Part shown: piece by piece, positions 6,191-13,339 of the stretch
Layout of the letters: every line of letters starts with the position of its first letter
How positions within the stretch are numbered: the stretch's first letter is position 1
From: Phycisphaerales bacterium
GTDB taxonomy: Bacteria > Planctomycetota > Phycisphaerae > WQYP01
Direction of reading: 5' to 3'
Length of the DNA stretch: 33,268 nucleotides
NCBI GenBank assembly: GCA_009781185.1
Contig: WQYP01000033.1
Span: forward strand, 1-33,268
The notes under the pieces: model-generated
What the model saw: only the letters and a program-made list of their open reading frames with translations
The model's database searches: none
Told to the model about the DNA's origin: nothing
Position numbers and translations under genes: made by a program

Positions 6191-6738
6191 TGGAATGATC
6201 AGGCGATCGCTCGATGCTGTGATGGCGTCGGGAGGAAAGTCCGAACACCACAGGGTACGGTGGTGGCTAACAGCCACCCGTCCGGGCGGACCGTCCAGGT
6301 TCGGCCGGGCGCGGGAAAGTGCCACAGAAAACAGACCGCCGATGGCCCGGCTGTGGGTTTTGAGTTTCCAATTTCGAGTTTCTAGTTACTTGAAACTCGA
6401 AACTGGAAACTCGAAATTCGCAGCCGGGATCAGGTAAGGGTGAAATGGTGCGGTAAGAGCGCACCGCGTTCGTGGCGACACGAACGGCACGGTAAACCCC
6501 ACCGGGTGCAAGGCCAAATAAGGAGTCAAAGGCGCGACCCGTGCCGCGTCCCCTGCCGCCCCCGTCAATCCAAGGCATGGGGAATAGTTCTGGCCGAAGT
6601 ACGAAGCTTCGCAAGGAGTGAGGAACCGGCCGGGACAGAGGCTCCGGGTAGGTCGCTCGAGGGTGCTGGCAACAGCACTCCCAGATAAATGATCGCCGCC
6701 CCACGAAGGGCACAAAATTCGGCTTATCGATCATTCCA
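6191..6738 (+). ncRNA. rnpB: RNase P RNA (bacterial type A) with enlarged P12
   Basis: The catalytic RNA that trims tRNA 5' leaders. P1 is formed by 6191-6200 (tggaatgatc) and 6729-6738. Conserved blocks are all present: ggaggaaagtccgaac near 6230, gccacagaaaacagaccgcc near 6321-6340, ggtaagggtgaaatggtgcg with gtaagagcgcacc near 6435-6470, and the 3' region with agataaatgatcgccg...acaaaattcggctta. At about 548 bases it is well above the usual 350-420. Much of the excess is a dispersed hairpin repeat in P12 (6362-6412). The region from 6520 to 6640 is also bulky. It should be functional because the core blocks are intact. Confidence 0.95.
6346..6428 (+). repeat. Dispersed hairpin repeat inserted in P12 of RNase P RNA
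   Basis: P12 is closed by cccggctg (6346-6353) and cagccggg (6421-6428). Inside it, 6362-6382 and 6392-6412 form a 21-bp stem with one mismatch, of the kind gagtttcc...tttcgagtttc, and a nine-base loop. The same aactcgaa/ttcgagtt vocabulary recurs at 21131-21260 and 23420-23440, so this is a repeat family, not native RNase P sequence. Confidence 0.85.
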
Positions 6739-6900
6739 TAAACCGAGCCTTGGACCGCGCAAGCTTCCGGGGCTCGTCCTATTATGGGTGTAGAGGGTCA
6801 GGGAATTGACCGATCTGATAATGAATACTGTGAATTGACCGTTGTTTCCAACAGCGGTATAAGCGTTGATACTTGATTCGGGGTGCTTTGAGGACTACTT
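6739..6900 (+). other. Intergenic leader of the secreted 807-residue protein
   Basis: No gene. The ten bases gaattgaccg occur twice (near 6803 and 6834). The promoter for the gene at 6901 should lie here but no clear -35/-10 pair could be assigned. Confidence 0.5.
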
Positions 6901-9324
6901 ATGCGTGGCGGCAAACGACTCCTGGCAATTTTCTCCCTGATGTGCCTGGCTACTCCGCTTCTGGCGGATGACCCAGCCGATCCCTCGCAGGCTGCAACGG
7001 AACGGGCACGAAAATTCCTGGCACAACGCATGGTCAACGACGCCATCGTCCGCTCACGCCAGAGCTCCGCTCCCGGCGTAGCCGATGAAGCGGCAATCCT
7101 GATTCAAACCGCCTCCAGCCTTGATCCCGATAATACCCGCCTCCTGCGAATGCTGGCCGAGGCAGCGCGTGCATCGAGCTTGCCAAACAAAATCGACATC
7201 GAACGCGACGCCCTCAAGAACGTCATTCGCCTCGATCACGACGATCTGGTCTCTCAGGTCGCTTATTTCGATCTGGTCGCCGGCGCGACGCAGGCGATCG
7301 ATCTGCGGGCACGCATTTATCGGGCAGCCCTCGATTCCGAATCGCTCGATCCCCAGGTCCGCAGCGAGATGGCGGTGCGGCTCTCGAAGATCGCTGCCGA
7401 ACGCGGCGACGCCGATTCCGCCAAAGGCTTCCTGACGCAGGCGCTGACGCTCAATGACGTGAACGTTTCGGCATTAGCGGAAGCCGTGAAACTGGCCGAT
7501 CCGACGCCGCAGGCGAAACTCCAGGCAAACGTAGCCCTTCTCGCGGCCAATCCGCTGCAGCCGGAAGCCTGGGTCGAAGCCGCCGCCGCCCTCTCGACCG
7601 GCGGCGCCCACGCCCGGGCAGCCGATTGCCTCGTTACCGCCATTGATCAATGGAATACTGCCGGCAAGCCGCTTGCCGCCGAAATCGTTCAAACCGCCGG
7701 TCAGGAACTGGCCATCGCCAACCAACTGGCCCAGGCCCAGCCCTATCTCATGATGACGGCTCAAGTCGACGGAGCGCCGCTCTCGGCTTTGGTCGCGGCA
7801 AGAGTGCTGGCAACCGAATACGCACCGATCGCCAAACCCGCCACAGCCACGTCACCCGCCATGATCAGTGCCGACGATCTCAACACCCTCATCCGCACCC
7901 GCCTGCGCCAATCCGTGGCGGCGAATCCCAAAAACGCACAGCCATTCGCCGAAGCCGCCTGGATCGAACTCTCCTGCATGCCCGACGTGTTCGCCGATAC
8001 GCCCCAGTGGATCAGCAGTTATGCAGCGCTGGTGCCCGCCAACGATCCCACGCTCCTGCGGCTCAAAGCTTGGCAACTCCTGCGGGATGGCAAATTGGAT
8101 GAATCTCGCGCTGCTTTGGAGAAGCTCATCGCCACGACGGAGGGAGGGGATCCGCTCTCGCAACTCGGTCTGGTCCGCATCGCCTTGCAGCAAAATAACC
8201 GCGATGTGGCGGCCAAGCAGTTCCAGCAACTCTGGAACAATCAGCCGACGGGTTTGCTGGCCATGCAGGTGGCTCAGGCAGCGCGTCTGGTCCATATTGC
8301 GTTGGCAGATCCGCCTGCCGTTCGGCAACTCGCGCAGATGCTTGCCAAACTCCCGGCCAACGCCATGACCATGCACAGATCCCCTCGCGATTTTGCCGTG
8401 ATTACCGGAACCTTCACGCAGCGCTCTTACAACCAGGGCGAGCCGGTCCTGCTCAATGTTCGCATCACCAACAACAGCGGTCGCCCCGCGCCGGTTGGCC
8501 CCAACGGCCTGATCAAAACCAATATGGGAATCCTGGCTGGCAGCCGCGGTATTGCGGCACAGAACCTCGGCCTGATCGGCATTGAAGACATCCAGCGGTG
8601 CTATCGTCTGACGCACGGAGCCTCTACGGAAACGCAGATTCGCGTGGATCAGGGCCCGCTGGCCGATCGATTCCAGAGTAATCCTCTACCCCTCATGACC
8701 ATCGCCATCTCGCTGGTGAGCAACCCGCAAAACTCAGGCAACAACCTGATAGGACTCGGCGGACAACTCGCCTCCGCCGGCATTTTCGATCGCAACGGCG
8801 AGGGAATCTTCTTGGGACTTTCCGCGATCCCCGGCATTATCAAACGCGCCCAGGATGCCGCCGGCCTGACCGTCGACAACCAAATGCTGCTGACCGATCT
8901 GTTCCTTCGCCTGCTCGACAGCTTCCCCGAGCAACAGCCTGAGAGCACACCTGCGGACGCCAAGGCACAGGTCCTGGAGGTCCGCAAAGCGATGCTCAAC
9001 GTGATCAAGGGTTTCGTGGGCTCTTCCTCGCCGGAGGTCCGTGCCTGGACCGCGCGTGTCGTGCCGACGCAAGGCATTCCGCAGGAAATCCTCGAGCGTA
9101 TCGACAAACTGGAAAGCGACGCCTCTCCGGTGGTGCGGATGATGTGGGGCATTCGTCAGATCGCATTGAGCACCACAGACGCCGAATCTCGCCAGCGTTC
9201 CATCGACGCTCTGACAAAGCACGCCGCCGCCGAAAGCGATCCCGTCTTACAACACTGGTTCAAAACATTAGCTAAGGACATGAGCATCCCCGCCCCCACC
9301 ACAGCCCCCGCTCCGAAGCCCTGA
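6901..9324 (+). CDS. Secreted helical-repeat (TPR-like) protein of unknown function
   Basis: 807 residues. Residues 1-22 (MRGGKRLLAIFSLMCLATPLLA) are a signal peptide with an ALA-type cleavage site, so the protein is exported. Residues about 30-480 are Ala/Leu-rich helices in the style of tetratricopeptide repeats (for example GKLDESRAALEKLIATTEGGDPLSQLGLVRIALQ broken into paired helices). Residues about 490-600 look like a beta domain (VLLNVRITNNSGRPAPVGPNG), and the rest is again helical, ending in a Pro/Ala tail (PAPTTAPAPKP). No catalytic motif was seen. The ATG is supported by gagg about eight bases upstream. Function is unknown; such proteins are common in planctomycetes and may act in envelope organisation. 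Confidence 0.88.
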   Translation: MRGGKRLLAIFSLMCLATPLLADDPADPSQAATERARKFLAQRMVNDAIVRSRQSSAPGVADEAAILIQTASSLDPDNTRLLRMLAEAARASSLPNKIDIERDALKNVIRLDHDDLVSQVAYFDLVAGATQAIDLRARIYRAALDSESLDPQVRSEMAVRLSKIAAERGDADSAKGFLTQALTLNDVNVSALAEAVKLADPTPQAKLQANVALLAANPLQPEAWVEAAAALSTGGAHARAADCLVTAIDQWNTAGKPLAAEIVQTAGQELAIANQLAQAQPYLMMTAQVDGAPLSALVAARVLATEYAPIAKPATATSPAMISADDLNTLIRTRLRQSVAANPKNAQPFAEAAWIELSCMPDVFADTPQWISSYAALVPANDPTLLRLKAWQLLRDGKLDESRAALEKLIATTEGGDPLSQLGLVRIALQQNNRDVAAKQFQQLWNNQPTGLLAMQVAQAARLVHIALADPPAVRQLAQMLAKLPANAMTMHRSPRDFAVITGTFTQRSYNQGEPVLLNVRITNNSGRPAPVGPNGLIKTNMGILAGSRGIAAQNLGLIGIEDIQRCYRLTHGASTETQIRVDQGPLADRFQSNPLPLMTIAISLVSNPQNSGNNLIGLGGQLASAGIFDRNGEGIFLGLSAIPGIIKRAQDAAGLTVDNQMLLTDLFLRLLDSFPEQQPESTPADAKAQVLEVRKAMLNVIKGFVGSSSPEVRAWTARVVPTQGIPQEILERIDKLESDASPVVRMMWGIRQIALSTTDAESRQRSIDALTKHAAAESDPVLQHWFKTLAKDMSIPAPTTAPAPKP

Positions 9325-9353
9325 CCCACTTCCTGCCGCCTTCCTGCCACCTC

Positions 9354-9373
9354 GGAGTTCACGCTTGAGCGTG
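9354..9373. repeat. Dispersed repeat, 20 bp, first copy
   Basis: ggagttcacgcttgagcgtg here is identical to 20746-20765, which lies inside the M56 peptidase gene. The inner cacgcttgagcgtg is an imperfect palindrome. It lies between two converging genes. Confidence 0.85.
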
Positions 9374-9381
9374 GTTCCCCA

Positions 9382-10290
9382 TCACGTGGTCATCGGAGGC
9401 AAGAGCGGTTCCACTTCAGACAGCGGCATTTTCCGCTTACTCAAGCGGCGAGACAGGCGGAAAGTGGCGGACCGAACCGGCTTGCGATGATGGAAGAAAC
9501 GCAGCATCCCACCGTAGCCGCGGACAAGTCCCCATAGGCTGTTCAGCGGCCTGCCAGTCTTCAGGCCGTGTTGCGCGCCCGCGGCGGTCAATATCACCAA
9601 CCGCATCGGGAAATAGCGCCACGGGACATTATGCCAGACGAACAGAATATGATTTCTTTTACCGTAAATATCCATGCGTTTGAAGCTTCGCCGCGGCGAT
9701 TCGTAGTGGTGGATGGGATCAGCGTTACCCAGTCGAACAACATAGCCGGCATCGAGGGCACGGATGCAATAGTCGAGTTCTTCGCCTTGGTGGAACAGGT
9801 GTGCCCGATAACCGCCGAGCCCCACGAACACTTCGCGTCGCAGCGCGTGGGCAGTGCCGATATATTGATCCGTAAGATAGGTATCCTTGGCATCCGGCGC
9901 CCGCTGACGGACAATGTTGTCCTGATTCACGTTGATAAACGGAATAGCGACGGCGGCGACCCGAGGATGACAAAATTCCGCGAGCGTCTGGCGGACAACC
10001 TCCGGCGTGGAAAACGCGGCATCGTCATCAATGGAAAAAATGATCTCGCCCTTGGCCAGGGACGCCGCCTGCGTCCGCCGGACGATCAAGCCTGCAGATC
10101 GATCGAAATGGACGAGTCGCACCGAAGGAAAATCCGTTTGTACCATCTCCGCGGTGCCGTCGGACGAGCCATCATCTATCACGAGAACTTCGATGGGAAC
10201 CGACTGCTTCACCGCCGACTCCAAAGCAACCCGCAACGAATCCTTACGATCCTTGGTCGTGATGACAACACTCGCGGCGACGGAAGCCAT
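9382..10290 (-). CDS. Family 2 glycosyltransferase
   Basis: 302 residues. It should transfer a sugar from a nucleotide donor to a polysaccharide or lipid-linked acceptor on the cytoplasmic face. The GT-A fold is visible: VVITTKDRKDSL at the N-terminus, the nucleotide-binding VIDDGSSDGT (Asp39-Asp40), and the metal-binding SIDDDA (Asp88-90). The region after residue 150 (HQGEELDYCIRALDAGY) matches the ED-type acceptor/base motif of this family. There are no transmembrane helices of note. I chose the ATG at 10290, with GAGGG 11 bases upstream; a GTG four codons earlier is possible. It stands alone between two secreted-protein genes, so its pathway is not clear from context. The stop lies close to that of the convergent gene ending at 9324. 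Confidence 0.93.
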   Translation of the reverse strand: MASVAASVVITTKDRKDSLRVALESAVKQSVPIEVLVIDDGSSDGTAEMVQTDFPSVRLVHFDRSAGLIVRRTQAASLAKGEIIFSIDDDAAFSTPEVVRQTLAEFCHPRVAAVAIPFINVNQDNIVRQRAPDAKDTYLTDQYIGTAHALRREVFVGLGGYRAHLFHQGEELDYCIRALDAGYVVRLGNADPIHHYESPRRSFKRMDIYGKRNHILFVWHNVPWRYFPMRLVILTAAGAQHGLKTGRPLNSLWGLVRGYGGMLRFFHHRKPVRSATFRLSRRLSKRKMPLSEVEPLLPPMTT

Positions 10291-10363
10291 GTGATGATTC
10301 ACCCTCTGCCATGACAGCTTATCTTTCGGAAAAACTCCCGGCTACTGACTACTGACCCCTTCG

Positions 10364-12328
10364 TTACGGCGCGACTTCCATCGTGATGGACTTCAACTGC
10401 GGCTTGTTAGCGCACTTGATCACATAGTTGTCCGTGGGTGTCTTGGCGATATGCGTATCCGAGCCGCCTTCCCAATCGTAGGTGATCTTGATAGGCAGGA
10501 AACCGCCGTTGGGTTCCTTGTAGTCGACGTCGATGCGGAGATCAGCGAGGTCCGGACCGCCTTGCTTGTTGGTTCGGACTTGGACGGAGGTGGCCTTGGC
10601 GGGAATCTTCGCCCCTGCACTCGCCGCTTTTCCGGCAGCGCCAGCACCGGCTCCTTCCAGCACCAGAGTCTTGCTCATGCCGCGGCCAACGCCGTCAAGC
10701 TTGCCAAAGTCGATCCATGTCTTGCCTTCGTCGAAGGAAGCCTGTGCGAGGAAAGCGTCGTTGGCGTTGTAGCAGCGATAGGCGGCGCCGATGCGGATCC
10801 GCGTGATATCGCCGGGGGTGGTGATGGGGACGGTGATGGTTTTGCCTTGCCGATCCGGGTGGAACTGGTCGAAGGAGAGGTTTTTCGTGGTGCCCTTCAT
10901 GTTACCATAGACGGTGATGGTGCCTTCTTGAGCGGCGGACGTGAAGGCGATTTTGTTCTCGCCCGTGTCGAGAGCTGGCAAAGCTCGCGTGGAATTCTGA
11001 ATGTTATTCACGACCTTGACGGATTCGAGCCCGGTACCGGCGCCTTTGAATTCAAACTTCAAACGGTAGTCGTAACGGCGGTAGATGTGTGGCTTGAGAT
11101 CAATGGCTTGCTCGCCGGCGGCGAGGCTGCCCAACGACTTCCAGTCGAGACCGTTGTTTTCGGAAAGGGAAACGTCAATGGACCCGCCGCTGGGGATGGC
11201 GGCATTGAGGTTGAGCATGCCGCCAAGATAAACATAACTCGAAGGCATGCGGAAAATGAGCGTGGAAGGCTTGGCGGAATCCTTCACGTGAACGGCCGGC
11301 CCCGCAGCTTCGGCTTTGCTAACGAGATTGTCGACCGTGAGCATCCCGGTCTTGAATTTGCCATTGGCAAGGGGCAGATCGTATGTGATCGTCCCATTAC
11401 CGATGCGTGCCGTGGTATTGAGATCTCCCCATTTGGCCGCATAGCCGAGGCTCGAGTCCTTGGTGATATCCTTGCCGCCGTCGATCTCGTTAACGTGATG
11501 CCCCTCGTTAGTCCAGCCGCGTGTGATCTTCTCGCCAGGACGCAGCTGAATATTGACTTCATATCCGATGGCAGCCGCGTAGTCGTACTCGAAAGGCTTG
11601 CGTCCACCAGCAACAGCAGCACCGCCGTACTCCATAATAGTATCGCCCCATGCATGCGTCTTGGCCGGCTGCCAGCCGCCGTTGTCGAAAGTCGCAGAGC
11701 CCTTGAGAACTTCCGGACCATTGGTTTTCCACGCACCGTTCTTCATCAGGGCGTAGCGCCCCTGTTTGTCCTTGCTTTTGAAATCGGGATTCTTCTCGAT
11801 CCACTCGACGATGGACGCATTGATTTCGAGCACGCCCGCAACGGTTTTCTTATCGGGCAGCATGAAGTAATTCATGAGCGAAGCATCGAAGAGTCCCCAG
11901 TGCCCATCGACTTTGATTTCCGGAACGCTGTGAGCATTGATGCCCCATCCCTTGGCCTCCATGCCGGCATACCGCGCAAGACTTTCGATATTGCCCGAAG
12001 CGCAGCAGCACATACCGTAGCCGTAGACGTTAAAAACCTTAATGGGATCGTGAACGTTGCCGTCTGGCTGGAGGAATTCATCGGGCGGAGCGGTCTGGTG
12101 GCGGAACTTGCAGACAGTGGTCCAGATCGCGATAGCTTTCTGCTGCTCCGTCATCCCCGGCTTGATGAAAGAGTTCTTCCACGCTTCCAGCGAGGAGACA
12201 TCTTCGACCTTGTCGGAGACAACTTTGACATGCGAGACCACGCCGGCGGCAGTTTGAGCGTAAGTGCCCTGAACAGCAGCGGTCAGCAGAACGGAAGCAG
12301 CCAATGCGAGCGTCATACGAGAATTCAT
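10364..12328 (-). CDS. Secreted transglutaminase-like protein
   Basis: 654 residues. The signal peptide is about residues 1-24 (MTLALAASVLLTAAVQGTYA after MNSR). A transglutaminase/protease-like core occupies about residues 60-160. The Cys is in YGYGMCCCASGN (Cys107-109), His133 in INAHSVPEIKVDGHW and Asp148 in LFDASLMNYF, which is the Cys-His-Asp order of the superfamily. The remaining 450 residues are beta-rich and resemble bacterial surface or sugar-binding modules (PSGGSIDVSLSENNGLDW, then IAFTSAAQEGTITVYGN). Three adjacent Cys are unusual, and which one is catalytic is unclear. I rejected a 784-codon extension because it reads through a repeat element; the ATG at 12328 has caaggaac upstream and starts the signal peptide. 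The substrate is unknown, perhaps a cell-surface protein or peptide. Confidence 0.88.
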   Translation of the reverse strand: MNSRMTLALAASVLLTAAVQGTYAQTAAGVVSHVKVVSDKVEDVSSLEAWKNSFIKPGMTEQQKAIAIWTTVCKFRHQTAPPDEFLQPDGNVHDPIKVFNVYGYGMCCCASGNIESLARYAGMEAKGWGINAHSVPEIKVDGHWGLFDASLMNYFMLPDKKTVAGVLEINASIVEWIEKNPDFKSKDKQGRYALMKNGAWKTNGPEVLKGSATFDNGGWQPAKTHAWGDTIMEYGGAAVAGGRKPFEYDYAAAIGYEVNIQLRPGEKITRGWTNEGHHVNEIDGGKDITKDSSLGYAAKWGDLNTTARIGNGTITYDLPLANGKFKTGMLTVDNLVSKAEAAGPAVHVKDSAKPSTLIFRMPSSYVYLGGMLNLNAAIPSGGSIDVSLSENNGLDWKSLGSLAAGEQAIDLKPHIYRRYDYRLKFEFKGAGTGLESVKVVNNIQNSTRALPALDTGENKIAFTSAAQEGTITVYGNMKGTTKNLSFDQFHPDRQGKTITVPITTPGDITRIRIGAAYRCYNANDAFLAQASFDEGKTWIDFGKLDGVGRGMSKTLVLEGAGAGAAGKAASAGAKIPAKATSVQVRTNKQGGPDLADLRIDVDYKEPNGGFLPIKITYDWEGGSDTHIAKTPTDNYVIKCANKPQLKSITMEVAP

Positions 12329-12416
12329 GTACAAGTTCCTTGTGAAAGAAACAATCATCAAACCGAGCAACAGGAATATTACCGCATGAAGGGGACGGAG
12401 GGAAATACGTAAAATT

Positions 12417-12577
12417 GGGTGTGGCCATTTTTTATGGCAAATCAGGGCGATCAGAGCCGCGACCGTAAGGGAGCGACCCGTGCGACAATGCGGAAATAAC
12501 GCCTGTTGCTCCCTGACGGTCGCGGCTCTGATTTTCCGGGGCAATCGTCTGATTGGCCATAAAAAATGGCCACACCC
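12417..12577. mobile_element. Composite MITE-like element (family B carrying family A)
   Basis: Terminal inverted repeats of 29 bp with one mismatch (12417-12445 and 12549-12577; gggtgtggccattttttatg at the outer end) enclose a family A copy at 12450-12532 and ttttccggggcaatcgt. The right part is repeated almost base for base, inverted, from 33148 to the window end. No coding capacity. It lies between the promoter side of the transglutaminase gene and the DedA stop. Confidence 0.88.
12450..12532. repeat. Family A palindromic element, copy 3
   Basis: An 83-bp copy with tgcggaaataacgcctg in the middle, nearly identical to copy 1. It is contained within the composite element. Confidence 0.9.
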
Positions 12578-12588
12578 GTAAAATTTGT

Positions 12589-13221
12589 TCAATTCGTAAA
12601 ATGCGTGGAATTCGATTTCCTCAAGTGTACCCAGTACCACGCCGCGACCGCCACCACCATCGCCACGATCACCACCGCGTCGATCGGCTTGCGGTACGGC
12701 ATCACCAGAGTGTCCCACTTATTCTCCAGGTACCACCCCGCCCATAGCAGCAGACTGTTCCACATCGTCGCGCCGATCACCGTATACAGGCAAAATTTCA
12801 GCAGGTTCATCTTCGCAATGCCCGCGGGTATCGAGATGAAATGCCGCACCACGGGAACAAACCGGCAGACGAACACCGTGATGCTTCCCCGGCGTTCGAA
12901 CCAGCGGTGCGTCAGATCTAGATGCTCTTCGTTGATCAGAAGGAATCGACCGACTTTCATCACCAGCGGCTTTCCGCCGAAGTAGCCGATGTAATAACTG
13001 ATCACCGACCCGATGAGGCTTCCGATGCTGGTGGCAACGATGGCCATCGTCCAGGTATGCTCTCCGCGATAGACCGCCATCCCCAGCGGCGGCATCACCA
13101 CTTCGCTGGGCACCGGCGCAATCATGCTCTCCAACGCCATCAGCACGCCCGCCCCAAACAGACCTCCGGTCTGCATGCACCAGTCGGCCAAGTGCTTCAC
13201 GATTTCCGTCAATGAACCCAT
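12589..13221 (-). CDS. DedA family inner-membrane protein
   Basis: 210 residues with about four to five membrane segments. DedA/SNARE-associated proteins act in lipid (undecaprenyl phosphate or phospholipid) movement across the inner membrane. Seen: the N-terminal ALESMIAPVPSEVVMPPLG (the acidic-Pro motif of the family), the central ISYYIGYFGGKPLV, and the hallmark FVCRFVPVVRHFISIPAG, a close fit to the RxxPxxR...AG motif. The length is typical. The start at 13221 (MGSLTEIV) is chosen because gagagga precedes it on the minus strand; an upstream Met at 13272 adds a charged stretch without a ribosome site. It is divergent from the TPR lipoprotein gene at 13340. Confidence 0.93.
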   Translation of the reverse strand: MGSLTEIVKHLADWCMQTGGLFGAGVLMALESMIAPVPSEVVMPPLGMAVYRGEHTWTMAIVATSIGSLIGSVISYYIGYFGGKPLVMKVGRFLLINEEHLDLTHRWFERRGSITVFVCRFVPVVRHFISIPAGIAKMNLLKFCLYTVIGATMWNSLLLWAGWYLENKWDTLVMPYRKPIDAVVIVAMVVAVAAWYWVHLRKSNSTHFTN

Positions 13222-13339
13222 ACGATCCTCTCGGTCCCGTAGGGACCAATTCTTCCACGTCCGAACCAACAATATATTCCATTATCGGTTTGTGTTCGCT
13301 TGAGCCTCGCCTAAAATGCTGATCTTGGAGTCTCACTGC

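Noticed and set aside
10451..12412. 653-codon open frame on the plus strand
   Set aside because: It is the complement of the transglutaminase-like gene, whose signal peptide and Cys/His/Asp motifs make the minus strand the coding one.
12329..12718. N-terminal extension of the transglutaminase-like protein
   Set aside because: The extension translates the composite repeat element and lies before a good signal peptide and ribosome site.
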